NCBI GenBank assembly: GCA_007859835.1
Contig: SJPJ01000001.1
Location: 7,452,013-7,486,831 of the forward strand
Length of the DNA stretch: 34,819 bases
Reading direction: 5' to 3'
Source: Novipirellula herctigrandis
Lineage (GTDB): Bacteria > Planctomycetota > Planctomycetia > Pirellulales > Pirellulaceae
Part shown: piece after piece, positions 1 through 9,657 of the stretch
Position numbering within the stretch: position 1 is the first letter of the stretch
Layout of the letters: each line of letters begins with the position of its first letter
Made by a program: the position numbers and the translations under genes
Notes under the pieces: model-generated
Told to the model about the DNA's origin: nothing
Seen by the model: only the letters and a program-made list of their open reading frames with translations
Databases searched by the model: none

Positions 1-296
1 TGACCGGCCATCCCAAAACACCGGCGGCTAGCGCCTTGCCGCTCACGGACCAGCCGCCCCGCGAGTTGGATAGGATCGAATCGGGCTTTGTGAGCCGCAA
101 GGCGCTAGCCGCGGGTTCTTCTGGGACCGGCCATCCCAAAACACCGGCGGCTAGCGACTTGCCGCTCACGGACCAGCCGCCCCGCGAGTTGGATAAGATC
201 GAATCGGGCTTTGTGAGCCGCAAGGCGCTAGCCGCGGGTTCTTCTGTCGGCGTGACGGATCGGATCGTCGCCATGATCGGAGAGCTTTCGCAATGA
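1..296 (+). CDS. hsdM: Type I restriction-modification DNA methyltransferase, C-terminus only
   Basis: An open frame enters from the left edge (first full codon at 3) and stops at the TGA at 294-296, which overlaps the hsdS start in an ATGA junction. No catalytic motif lies inside the window. The assignment rests on position directly upstream of hsdS with translational coupling, and on the helical end GVTDRIVAMIGELSQ, which resembles the tail of HsdM subunits. HsdM would supply the N6-adenine methyltransferase of the complex. The visible part is odd: almost all of it is two in-frame copies of a 41-residue segment encoded by a 123-bp palindromic DNA repeat, inserted before the normal tail. The first ATG in view (36) is inside the repeat and is not a real start. 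Confidence 0.55.
   Translation, partial: TGHPKTPAASALPLTDQPPRELDRIESGFVSRKALAAGSSGTGHPKTPAASDLPLTDQPPRELDKIESGFVSRKALAAGSSVGVTDRIVAMIGELSQ
3..246. repeat. 123-bp palindromic repeat, two tandem copies, inside hsdM
   Basis: Copy 1 spans 3-125 and copy 2 starts at 126; they differ at only a few bases. Each copy has an inverted repeat: 24-46 pairs with 90-112, and 147-169 pairs with 213-235, with one or two mismatches, giving arms of about 23 bp around a loop of about 43 bp. The arms contain the core AAGGCGCTAGCCGC. I recall this type of GCTAGC-centred palindrome as very abundant in Rhodopirellula genomes; that is memory, not a search. Because 123 is a multiple of 3, both copies stay in frame and are translated. 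Confidence 0.85.
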
Positions 297-1645
297 GTTT
301 TCCGGCTTACGACGAGTACGAAGCAAGTGGCGTTTTATCATTAGGATTGATACCGAAGCATTGGACGTTGAAGTCGTCGGCAATGTCGTCAGAGAGAATC
401 GCGGTCGGCCTCGCAACTTCGGTCACTGCGCATTACCGAGATACCGGTGTTCCAATCATCCGAAGCATGAATATCAAAGAAGGGTATTTTGACGATTCGG
501 ACATGCTTTACCTCGATGAAGAATTTGCGGACTCACTGGCCAGTAAGGTCGTCTACGGTGGGGACGTTATTGCGGTACACACCGGATCGAACCTTGGACT
601 GGCCTGTGTAGTGCCTGATGCTTACGATCAATGCCACACGTTTACGACGTTAATCGTTTCGCCCAAAAGCGACTTATTAAACGACTATTTCACGTACTGC
701 ATGAACTCTGCCCACGGTAAGTCCGAGGTAAACAGGCTCAAGTTCGGATTTGGAAAAGACAACCTTAACGTTAGGGATTTCAAATCTTTTAATACGCTAC
801 TTCCGCCCTTCGCCGAACAACAGGCGAACTCGTCGTTCCTCGATGTGGAAACGTCGAAGATCGACGGTTTGGTGTCGGAGCAGCGTCGTTTGATTGAGTT
901 GCTGAAGGAAAAGCGTCAGGCGGTCATCAGTCACGCGGTCACTAAAGGCCTCTGCCCCAACGCCCCCATGAAACCCTCCGGCATCCAATGGCTCGGCGAT
1001 GTCCCGCAACACTGGGAGGTGGTGAAACTAAAGCGGGTTGCTCGCGTCAATACCGGAGTTGCGAAAGGTAAAGACCACGCAAGCAAGAAAACGATCAACG
1101 TCCCGTATCTTCGGGTTGCCAATGTTCAGGACGGTTATCTGGATTTGGAAACCGTCACAACTATCGACATTCTGGAACACGAACTCGAACGGTACAGACT
1201 CGTGGCGGGCGATGTCTTGATGAACGAAGGCGGAGACTTTGACAAACTTGGCCGGGGGCACATTTGGGATGGACAGATTGATCCCTGCATCACACAGAAC
1301 CACGTCTTTGCTGTTCGCCCAACCGCAGTGAAGTCTCGATGGCTCAGTCGAATTACAAGTTCCGACTATGCCCAGTTTTGTTTCATGACACGATCAAACC
1401 AGAGCACGAATCTCGCGTCGATTTCCTCGACGAACCTGATGAAATTGCCCGTCATTCTTCCACCGGAAGACGAGCAAAACGAAATCCTTGACTTCATCCG
1501 AGACTCAACTGATCAGTTCGACGGCTTGCTGGCGGAAGCCGAACGAGCCATCGAACTTCTCGGGGAACGCCGCACCGCCCTCATCTACGCAGCCGTCACC
1601 GGCAAGATCGACGTGCGAGAATTTGCTCATCAGGAGACGCTATGA
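293..1645 (+). CDS. hsdS: Type I restriction enzyme specificity subunit HsdS
   Basis: This 450-residue protein would select the two half-sites of the bipartite DNA target for the HsdM/HsdR complex. It shows the usual two-fold layout. An N-terminal recognition domain (about 1-165) includes AVGLATSVTAHYRDTGVPII. A central conserved helix region (about 168-235) has LPPFAEQQ and the linker GIQWLGDVPQHWEV. A second recognition domain (about 240-400) includes VPYLRVANVQDGY, and a second conserved helix (about 400-445) has LPPEDEQNEIL and ends AAVTGKIDVREFA. The length is normal and the frame is intact. The start at 293 overlaps the hsdM stop and has GGAGAG at 279-284. The stop overlaps the next gene in another ATGA junction, so hsdM, hsdS and the downstream gene are coupled. 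The exact target cannot be read from the sequence. Confidence 0.93.
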   Translation: MSFPAYDEYEASGVLSLGLIPKHWTLKSSAMSSERIAVGLATSVTAHYRDTGVPIIRSMNIKEGYFDDSDMLYLDEEFADSLASKVVYGGDVIAVHTGSNLGLACVVPDAYDQCHTFTTLIVSPKSDLLNDYFTYCMNSAHGKSEVNRLKFGFGKDNLNVRDFKSFNTLLPPFAEQQANSSFLDVETSKIDGLVSEQRRLIELLKEKRQAVISHAVTKGLCPNAPMKPSGIQWLGDVPQHWEVVKLKRVARVNTGVAKGKDHASKKTINVPYLRVANVQDGYLDLETVTTIDILEHELERYRLVAGDVLMNEGGDFDKLGRGHIWDGQIDPCITQNHVFAVRPTAVKSRWLSRITSSDYAQFCFMTRSNQSTNLASISSTNLMKLPVILPPEDEQNEILDFIRDSTDQFDGLLAEAERAIELLGERRTALIYAAVTGKIDVREFAHQETL

Positions 1646-2118
1646 ACGTACACCACAAACTTAATGAATTTGGCAAAGAGCCCGAGGTAATAATTCACAC
1701 TTTGCGTGTCGTACTGGTCAGAGGCATGTACTGCGAAGGCGATTGGATGGCTGACATTGAGTTGCCGAGTTCCTCCACGCTCGAAGAACTGCACCTAGCC
1801 ACGCGAACGGCAGTCGGATTTGATGATGACCATTGTTATTGCTTCTTTGTCGCCAGAACGGACCGAAGTCGTGATCGAGTCTATTTCGATGATGAAGACG
1901 GATTGATATTTACAAAGACGCTGGAAGACTTGTTTCCGCTGCAACCAAAGAAATCGTTGTTCTACCTCTTTGATTTTGGCGACAATTGGATATTCAAGAT
2001 TTCCAAGTCGCGAAAGGCTCCTCACGATCCCGTGGATGGTGTTACTTACCCAAACGTTGTAAATGAGACTGGAACCAAACCAACTCAGTACCCGACCTTC
2101 GATGAGGACGACGAGTGA
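1642..2118 (+). CDS. Plasmid pRiA4b ORF-3-like family protein
   Basis: This 158-residue protein matches the pRiA4b ORF-3-like family (PF07929). Visible support is the N-terminal pattern VIIHTLRVVLVRG, the region SSTLEELHLATRTAVGFDDDHCYCFFV, and the hallmark aromatic/acidic motif YLFDFGDNWIFKI at about residues 108-120. The family is widespread on plasmids and mobile elements; its function is not established. The start is well supported: AGGAG at 1632-1636, and the ATG overlaps the hsdS stop. The C-terminus ends in an acidic run (FDEDDE). The gene lies between the intact hsdS end and a 63-bp hsdS-end relic (2163-2225), so it looks like a late addition to the operon and not part of the restriction machinery. 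Confidence 0.8.
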   Translation: MNVHHKLNEFGKEPEVIIHTLRVVLVRGMYCEGDWMADIELPSSSTLEELHLATRTAVGFDDDHCYCFFVARTDRSRDRVYFDDEDGLIFTKTLEDLFPLQPKKSLFYLFDFGDNWIFKISKSRKAPHDPVDGVTYPNVVNETGTKPTQYPTFDEDDE

Positions 2119-2162
2119 ATCGCATTGTAGATCATCATCCAAAATGCCCGTCTGCCCACGAC

Positions 2163-2225
2163 TCCGCCGCCGTCACCGACAAGGTCGACGTTCGAGAATT
2201 CGCACCGCAAGGAGCCAACGCATGA
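2163..2225 (+). pseudogene. Relic of an hsdS 3' end
   Basis: Read from 2163, this segment gives SAAVTDKVDVREFAPQGANA followed by TGA at 2223-2225. The end of the intact HsdS reads AAVTGKIDVREFAHQETL, so 11 of 13 residues of the AAVT..DVREFA block are identical. The relic's stop overlaps the fic start (ATGA at 2222-2225), the same arrangement as hsdS with the pRiA4b-like gene. The upstream 2119-2162 shows no further hsdS homology that I can see. The simplest reading is that fic once directly followed an hsdS gene, and that the pRiA4b-like gene came in with recombination at the hsdS end. The relic still provides the fic ribosome binding site (AAGGAG at 2209-2214). Confidence 0.75.
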
Positions 2226-3325
2226 AACCCTATGTTCCCGATTCACTGCCGCTTGACTGCCTCGACGTCGGGCGACTGATCCGCCGGGTTGGTACCGCTA
2301 ACGCCGCCATCGCTCGCTACGACGGCTTGCTGCAAAGCGTGGTGAATCCTGCCGTCGTGCTTTCGCCTCTGACCCAACGTGAAGCAGTGCTGTCATCGCG
2401 GATCGAAGGTACCCAAGCAACCGTCGATGAGGTGCTAGAGTACGAGGCCGGCATCGAGTTCGATCCTGAGAAGACGCACGATATCAAGGAGGTGGTGAAC
2501 TATCGCAAGACGCTCACGCTTGCATCGGAGTCACTCGCCGATCGAGCCATTACGTTGTCGTTGATCAAACAAATGCACGCGATCTTGATGGACAGTGTTC
2601 GCGGGGCAGAAAAGTCACCGGGGCAATTTCGGATCGAACAGAACTGGATCGGGTCCGGCGATAGCACGATCGATACGGCAAAGTTCGTTCCGCCAGACCC
2701 GCTGCAATTGCCAAACCACTTGGAAGCGTTCGAGCGGTACATCAGCGGTGAGGACATCGATACGTTGATTCAATGTGCGGTCGTCCACGCCCAGTTCGAG
2801 ATTTTGCACCCGTTCAAAGATGGCAACGGTCGAATCGGTCGATTGCTGATACCGTTGTTCCTGTTCCAGAAGCGGACATTGGCAAGCCCGATGTTCTATT
2901 TGAGCGAGTACCTTGAAGAGAACCGGGAACGCTATTACCAGCGGTTGCGGGCGATCGGCAGCGAGGGCGGATGGACCGCTTGGGTCGAGTTCTTCTTGCA
3001 GGCCATCGAGCATCAGGCACTCGCCAATACTGAGCGGGTGAAGGGGATTTTGAGCCTGTACAACGAAATGAAGACTCGGGTCAGCGAGATAACGCATTCT
3101 CAGCATTCACCGGCTATTTTGGACGCAATCTTTGACCGACCGATTTTCCAGACAGCCGACTTCATCGAGCGGTCCCAAATCCCTAAGCCCACGGCGGCGA
3201 CGGTGCTGAAAAAGCTGAAGGACGCGGGGATTTTGACGGCAGTTCGGGAGGCAAGTGGCAGCCGACCGGCTGTGCTGGCATTTGGCAAACTGGTCAATCA
3301 AGCTGAGGGCCGCAAGGTTCTGTGA
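2222..3325 (+). CDS. Fic-family protein adenylyltransferase with C-terminal winged helix
   Basis: This protein of 367 residues carries the complete Fic catalytic motif HPFKDGNGRIGR (about residues 196-207), expected to transfer AMP from ATP to a hydroxyl side chain of a target protein. An N-terminal inhibitory motif of the S/T-x-x-x-E-G type (SSRIEG, about residues 57-62) places it among class II Fic proteins, autoinhibited in cis. The C-terminal third (about 285-350) has a helix-turn-helix pattern, IFQTADFIERSQIPKPTAATVLKKL, as in the common DUF4172/Fic/winged-helix type, and the tail LVNQAEGRKVL fits that group. ATG 2222 is chosen because it has AAGGAG at 2209-2214; the frame runs open further upstream only through the hsdS relic. 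Fic genes are frequent passengers in type I restriction loci. The winged helix could bind the inverted repeats that follow the gene. Confidence 0.92.
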   Translation: MKPYVPDSLPLDCLDVGRLIRRVGTANAAIARYDGLLQSVVNPAVVLSPLTQREAVLSSRIEGTQATVDEVLEYEAGIEFDPEKTHDIKEVVNYRKTLTLASESLADRAITLSLIKQMHAILMDSVRGAEKSPGQFRIEQNWIGSGDSTIDTAKFVPPDPLQLPNHLEAFERYISGEDIDTLIQCAVVHAQFEILHPFKDGNGRIGRLLIPLFLFQKRTLASPMFYLSEYLEENRERYYQRLRAIGSEGGWTAWVEFFLQAIEHQALANTERVKGILSLYNEMKTRVSEITHSQHSPAILDAIFDRPIFQTADFIERSQIPKPTAATVLKKLKDAGILTAVREASGSRPAVLAFGKLVNQAEGRKVL

Positions 3326-3327
3326 CC

Positions 3328-3427
3328 TTTTTGTGGCTCGTGGACGATCCACAAAATCGCTTGTGGATCGTATTTCTCGTTTGACGAGACACAAATGGAT
3401 TCGTGTCTTGTGGACGAGACACAAAAG
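3328..3427. promoter_or_regulatory. Cluster of inverted repeats between fic and hsdR (candidate operators)
   Basis: A dense set of related palindromes lies directly after fic. A perfect 11-bp inverted repeat, ACGATCCACAA (3344-3354) with TTGTGGATCGT (3361-3371), has a 6-nt centre. TTTTGTGG and CCACAAAA flank the same first arm in an alternative pairing. AGACAC and GTGTCT arms alternate twice between about 3387 and 3423. The unit GACGAGACACAAA appears twice (about 3383 and 3413) with a third, diverged copy near 3343. The arrangement resembles operators for a dimeric winged-helix regulator, and the Fic protein just upstream has such a domain. It could instead be an mRNA structure between fic and hsdR. 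Confidence 0.5.
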
Positions 3428-3450
3428 AACCCCCGCAAAAGAGGGGTCTT
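3427..3450 (+). terminator. Weak hairpin, possible terminator after fic
   Basis: ACCCC (3429-3433) pairs with GGGGT (3443-3447) around a 9-nt loop; with one bulge the stem extends into AAGA/TCTT. There is no run of T after it, so intrinsic termination is uncertain. It lies about 40 bp before the ancestral hsdR start. Confidence 0.3.
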
Positions 3451-5619
3451 GTGTATTGATTTGACCGAGAATTTAGGAATTAGGCCATGAGCCTGCACAA
3501 CGAAATCAATTTTGAAACCTAAATCTGCCAGCATTTGGCCTCCAATGGCTGGTTGTATGCTGAAAAAGATGCGGCGGACTACGATCGGCAATTGGCCCTG
3601 TCTCCCGCCGATGTACTGGCGTGGGTGCAGGCGACCCAGCCCGATGCGTGGGATGTGTTGGTCAAGAATCACGGTGCTGGTGCCGGTCAGACGCTACTAA
3701 GCCGACTGCGGGCTTCGATCAACCAGACTGGCACGCTGCATGTTTTGCGGCAAGGATTCGATGTGCTGGGGGTGCGTGCGAAGGTCAAGATGGCTCAGTT
3801 CAAGCCAGCGTTGGCGATGAACCCGGATATCATGCAGCGATATGCCGCCAATCGGCTGCGTGTTGTTCGGCAAGTCCACTATTCGGTGCACAACGAACTG
3901 AACATCGATCTGGTGCTGTTCTTGAACGGGATACCAGTCGCCACGGTGGAACTGAAAACCGATTTCACTCAAAGCATTGATGACGCGGTGGACCAATACC
4001 GTTTTGATCGCATCCCCAACCCCAAGGGGCAAGACTGCGAACCGCTACTGACCTTCCCCAGTGGTGCGCTAGTGCATTTCGCGGTCAGTAGCAGCGAAGT
4101 GAGGATGACAACTCGGTTGGCGGGACCGAAAACGAACTTCTTGCCGTTTAACAAAGGCGATAACGGTGCAGCTGGCAACCCACTGAACCCCAATGGTCAC
4201 AAGACCGCCTACCTTTGGGAAGCTGTTTGGCAGCGGGATAGTTGGCTAGACATTCTTGGTCGCTACTTGATCGCCGAACGCGACGATAAGAAGAACATCA
4301 AGGCGATCATCTTTCCCCGTTTCCATCAGCTTGATGTGACGCGCGACTTGCTGTCTACCGTTTTGGATGAGGGGCCAGGGCACAAATACTTGATCCAACA
4401 TTCCGCTGGCTCTGGCAAAACCAAATCGATTGCTTGGACGGCGCACTTTCTGAGTGATTTGCATGATGACAACGACGAGAAGGTGTTCGATTCGGTGATC
4501 GTTGTGTCGGATCGGAATGTGATCGATGGGCAATTGAGCGAAGCGATCGAGGGGATGCAGCGGAATAAGGGTGTCGTCGCAACGATCAAAGGGAAGAGTG
4601 GTAGCAAGAGTGCTGAATTGGCCGAAGCCTTGTCGGGTGACAAGAAGATCGTTGTTTGCACGATTCAGACGTTTCCGTTTGCACTCGAAACGGTTCGTGA
4701 ATTGGCGGCGACGGATGGGAAGCGGTTTGCCGTGATTGCCGATGAAGCCCACAGTTCGCAAACCGGGGAAGCTGCTGCGAAGCTGAAAGCGGTCCTCTCG
4801 GCCGACGAACTGAAAGAATTTGAAGACGGTTGCGAGATCAGTAGTGAAGACATCTTGGTCGCTCAGATGGCAGCCAAAGCTAATGACGCTGGCATTACTT
4901 ACATCGCGTTCACTGCAACACCCAAAGCCAAGACTCTGGAGAACTTTGGCCGTGTTCCTGATCCCAGCAAGCCCAAGGGCAAAGACAATCTGCCGGCACC
5001 GTTCCATGTCTACTCGATGCGGCAGGCGATCGAAGAGGAGTTTATCCTCGATGTGCTGCAAAACTACACCACCTACAAGTTGGCCTTCAAGTTGGCGACG
5101 GGCGGCAAAGAACTGCCAAAGAAACAAGTTGAACACAGCGAGGCGATGAAGGGGATCATGCGATGGGTGCGACTGCATCCATTCAACATCTCGCAAAAGG
5201 TTCAAATCGTTGTCGAGCATTTTCGTGAAATGGTTGTGCCATTGCTGGGCGGCAAGGCGAAGGCGATGGTCGTCACGGGAAGCCGTATCGAAGCGGTGCG
5301 TTGGCAGTTGGCGATTAATAAGTACATCACCAACATGGGCTACCCAATCAAGACATTGGTAGCGTTTTCGGGTGAAGTCAACGACAAGGAGTCGGGGCCA
5401 GAACCGTTCAAGGAAACCAGTGCTACGATGAATCCAAACTTGAGGGGCCGCGAGATCAGCGAAGCCTTCAAGGGGGACGAGTATCAAGTGCTGCTGGTGG
5501 CGAACAAGTTTCAAACGGGATTCGATCAGCCATTGTTGTGTGCGATGTACGTCGACAAGCGGCTCGCAGGTATCCAGGCGGTGCAAACTTTGTCACGGTT
5601 GAATCGTTGCCACCCTGGG

Positions 5620-6563
<944 letters not shown>

Positions 6564-6651
6564 GGATGATGCTGTGACCATCACTTTTGAAAGAGCGGAT
6601 TTTATTGACCTCGGTTCACTCTCGCAAGCCCTCTCCCTCGATTGATTGCCG

Positions 6652-7023
6652 CTATTCAGTTTGATCGACTGCGTATTGGGTTAATTCTTCTAATGAGGCG
6701 AATTCTAACGCGCTGATGTGTGTCGATTCGAGCACCACAGGCGGAGCTTTTCCGGCATCGTAGGCCTCTTTCCACCTCGCTGCACATAAACACCATCGGT
6801 CGCCTGGCTTCAATCCAGGAAAACGGAAAACTTGGTTAGGCGTGCTCAGATCGTTCCCTTTCTCTTTCGAAAATGCCAAAAATGCTTCCGTCATTTCGGT
6901 ACATACCACGTGGACTCCTGCGTCGGATCCCCCCGTATTGCAGCATCCGTCGCGGTAAAAACCGGTCATCGGGTCAGTACTGCACGATTGGAGGTCCGTG
7001 CCAAGGACGTTTTTCGCAGCCAT
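6652..7023 (-). CDS. DUF2237 family protein
   Basis: The protein has 123 residues and fits the DUF2237 family (PF09996), which has no established biochemical role. Typical family features are visible: the start AAKNVLGTDLQSCS, the block GFYRDGCCNTGGSDAG, VCTEMTEAFLAFSKEKGNDLSTP, and the C-rich stretch LKPGDRWCLCAARWKEA, with conserved Cys residues that could bind metal or form disulfides. ATG 7023 is preferred to the in-frame GTG at 7032 because family members start at about this point; neither has a clear ribosome binding site. It lies upstream of tRNA-Arg on the same strand, about 90 bp away, and just outside the island. Confidence 0.85.
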   Translation of the reverse strand: MAAKNVLGTDLQSCSTDPMTGFYRDGCCNTGGSDAGVHVVCTEMTEAFLAFSKEKGNDLSTPNQVFRFPGLKPGDRWCLCAARWKEAYDAGKAPPVVLESTHISALEFASLEELTQYAVDQTE

Positions 7024-7268
7024 TCTATTCACTCGCTCGCAGGGGGATTTCTGTCCGCAGCTATGATCTGCCGGAACTGTCGGGAAATGACTCGATCTTG
7101 CAATGGGATCCTACCAAATAGTGTACCTTTAGGCGAGCAACTTTGGGAGATAATGGGATCGTCAATGGCGTGTTGCCGCCCGGCGAATGACTTGGCGACT
7201 TCCGACGATTTCCCTAAACTCCCTATTACCACGATCTCCTTATTCTTCCTGGACCCTGAAGCACTGTC

Positions 7269-9647
7269 ATGGACGCGATTCTCAAAGGTTTGACCGAACC
7301 GCAAACCGAAGCAGTCACTCACCTCGATGGTCCACTGCTGATTCTTGCTGGCCCCGGCTCTGGGAAGACTCGCGTGGTCACTCACCGAATCGCTCACATG
7401 ATCTCGCAGGGGATCCCCGCTTCGCAAATCGCAGCGTTGACGTTTACCAATAAAGCGGCCGAAGAAATGCGGGCCCGCGTCGAGAATCTGGCCCCCGGCA
7501 AAGCAGTTTGGATGGGGACGTTCCATCGTTTCTGTGCCCAATTGTTACGCCGCTACGCCTCGATGGTCGGTTTGTCCGAAAACTATTCCATCTACGATAC
7601 GTCGGATTCCAAGCAGGCCATGAAACGCGCGATCGAAGTCGCGAAGATCTCGACCTCTCACACCTCGCCGGAACAAATCGCGTCGACGATCAGTAACGCG
7701 AAGAATCGTTTGGTAACACCCGAGATGATGCTCTCTGGCGCGAAGCATTCGGGACCAACGATGGCTGCACGCGTTTATCCAGTTTACCAACAACAACTCT
7801 TAACGGCGAACGCCGTCGACTTCGACGATCTGCTTTTTCATATCGCTTTGCTGTTGAAAGAGAATCCGGATCTGCGGAGCGAACTGGATAGTCGGTTTCG
7901 CTACATTTTGGTCGATGAGTACCAAGATACGAATTTGGCTCAATACGCGATCGTTCGCGCCTTGTCGATCGACCATCCAAACTTGTCCGTGACCGGCGAT
8001 CCGGACCAATCGATTTATGGTTGGCGCGGTGCGGACATCAATAACATTTTGGATTTCGAGAAGGACTATCCTGCGGTCAAAACGGTGCGGCTTGAACAGA
8101 ACTACCGCAGCACGCCGAATATTTTGCGTGCAGCCGATCAATTGATTCGCAATAATCGTCGTCGCAAACACAAGGAGTTGTTTACTCATAACGACGAAGG
8201 CGACCCCGTCGTGCTCCGTATTTATGAAAACGGATACCAGGAAGCGGACGGAATTGCAGACGAAATTTCCGATGCGATTCAGGTCGAAGGACTGCGCCCT
8301 CGCGATTTCGCAATCCTCTACCGAATGAATGCGCTTTCACGATCGGTTGAACATTCGATGCGTCGCCGCCGATTGGCCTACCAAATCATCAATGGGTTGG
8401 AGTTCTATCAACGCAAAGAAATCAAGGACTTGTTGGCCTATCTGCATTTGATCAACAACCCGAAACACGATGTAGCGTTTCAGCGAATCGTGAACACGCC
8501 CACGCGTGCGATCGGTGCCAAAACGGTGAAACGGCTTCGCGAGTACGCGGACCGGCATCACATTCCAATGCTCGAAGCCGCCCGCAATGTGGACGCCGTC
8601 GAGGGATTGGCGAAACGATCCGCCACGGCGGTGAAGAAGTTCGTAGAGATGTATGAGCGCATGGCGATCAAGGCAACTGCGACGCTCGAGGATTTGCTGA
8701 GGTATGTGGTCGACGAGACGAAGTACGAGGCGTATTTACTCCGTAGCGTCGTCGATCAACAAGACAGCAGTGCGGTGGCGAACGTGGACGAATTCATCAC
8801 GGCGGCGGTCGAGTTCGATCGGTATCATCCAGATGATGGCTCGTTGGAGTTGTTTTTAGAACAAGCGGCATTAGTGGCCGACACCGATGCGTTTGAAGAC
8901 ACCAGTGACCGAGTGACGTTGATGACACTGCATGCCGCGAAGGGATTGGAATTTCCACGAGTGTTTATCATTGGGGTGGAAGACGGTTTGCTGCCTCATT
9001 CGCGTTCAAAGGATACCGATTCGGGGTTTGAGGAAGAACGGCGATTGTTGTTCGTGGGGATCACGCGAGGCAAAGAGCGTTTGCAATTGAGTTGTTGCAA
9101 GACACGGAATTTCCGAGGCGAGTCGCGACCGGCGATCTCGAGCCCGTTCTTTAACGAGTTGCCGCTCGGCGAGATGAAGAAGATTGAGAGCGAACGTTCG
9201 CTCGATTTCTTCGATGACGACGCTTACGACGACTCGTACCCCGAATCATGGGATTTACCGGACGAGGACACTGCCAATGACGAGACGCCCACCGATCAGG
9301 GTGGTGCGGGCGGCAATGGCTTCGTCAAAGAAAAAAAGGAGAAGCCGATGTTTGATGAGGCTTGCCAATTGCCAGAGGAGGAATTGAAGGAAATCGTTCA
9401 GCGAAAGAAGAAGGCGAAGCAACCGGTTGCGGGAATTCAAACCGCAGCGGATTTATTGTCTTCGGGGCCAGTGACACCGCTGACGGCTTACCGCGAGGGA
9501 ACTCAGGTGCGACATGATGAATATGGCGACGGGATGATTGTTTCGGTGACGGGTCGCGGGCCAAAGCGAACAGCAACCATTCGGTTTGATGATGGCGAAC
9601 GCAATTTCCGATTAGCCTTTGCACAATTAGAAGTGATTGATGGATGA
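7269..9647 (+). CDS. pcrA: UvrD/PcrA-type superfamily 1 DNA helicase
   Basis: This ATP-dependent 3'-5' DNA helicase has 792 residues and would act in nucleotide excision repair, mismatch repair and clearing of stalled forks or transcription complexes. All SF1A motifs are present: Q motif LTEPQTEAV (8-16), Walker A AGPGSGKT (27-34), Ia TFTNKAAEEM, II DEYQDTN (about 216-222), III GDPDQSIYGWRGAD, IV EQNYRST, V TLHAAKGLEFPRVF and VI EERRLLFVGITRGKERL. The last 50 residues (EYGDGMIVSVTGRGPKRTATIRFDDG, shown in two parts by the pattern VRHDEYGDG...IRFDDGER) form the Tudor-like end seen in PcrA and UvrD that contacts RNA polymerase. An acidic linker (about 640-700) precedes it. No clear ribosome binding site is visible at ATG 7269. 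Whether it should be called UvrD or PcrA cannot be settled here. Confidence 0.95.
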   Translation: MDAILKGLTEPQTEAVTHLDGPLLILAGPGSGKTRVVTHRIAHMISQGIPASQIAALTFTNKAAEEMRARVENLAPGKAVWMGTFHRFCAQLLRRYASMVGLSENYSIYDTSDSKQAMKRAIEVAKISTSHTSPEQIASTISNAKNRLVTPEMMLSGAKHSGPTMAARVYPVYQQQLLTANAVDFDDLLFHIALLLKENPDLRSELDSRFRYILVDEYQDTNLAQYAIVRALSIDHPNLSVTGDPDQSIYGWRGADINNILDFEKDYPAVKTVRLEQNYRSTPNILRAADQLIRNNRRRKHKELFTHNDEGDPVVLRIYENGYQEADGIADEISDAIQVEGLRPRDFAILYRMNALSRSVEHSMRRRRLAYQIINGLEFYQRKEIKDLLAYLHLINNPKHDVAFQRIVNTPTRAIGAKTVKRLREYADRHHIPMLEAARNVDAVEGLAKRSATAVKKFVEMYERMAIKATATLEDLLRYVVDETKYEAYLLRSVVDQQDSSAVANVDEFITAAVEFDRYHPDDGSLELFLEQAALVADTDAFEDTSDRVTLMTLHAAKGLEFPRVFIIGVEDGLLPHSRSKDTDSGFEEERRLLFVGITRGKERLQLSCCKTRNFRGESRPAISSPFFNELPLGEMKKIESERSLDFFDDDAYDDSYPESWDLPDEDTANDETPTDQGGAGGNGFVKEKKEKPMFDEACQLPEEELKEIVQRKKKAKQPVAGIQTAADLLSSGPVTPLTAYREGTQVRHDEYGDGMIVSVTGRGPKRTATIRFDDGERNFRLAFAQLEVIDG

Positions 9648-9657
9648 TCCGTTGGTG

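Noticed and set aside
36-296. Independent 86-residue gene starting inside the palindromic repeat
   Set aside because: The frame is open to the left edge, the ATG is within a repeat arm, and the end overlaps hsdS as an hsdM tail would.
293-420. Possible frameshift near the start of hsdS
   Set aside because: The early part looked unusual (WTLKSSAMSSER), but AVGLATSVTAHYRDTGVPII follows in the same frame and matches a known recognition-domain type, so the frame is probably correct.
2063-2221. Longer N-terminus for the Fic protein (start at 2063)
   Set aside because: The extra 53 residues are Arg/Ser-rich out-of-frame readings of the pRiA4b-like gene end and the hsdS relic; ATG 2222 has AAGGAG and a normal family N-terminus.
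4246-5586. 446-codon open frame antisense to hsdR on the minus strand
   Set aside because: Its translation resembles no protein and follows the codon structure of hsdR on the other strand, where all helicase motifs are found; it is an antisense shadow.
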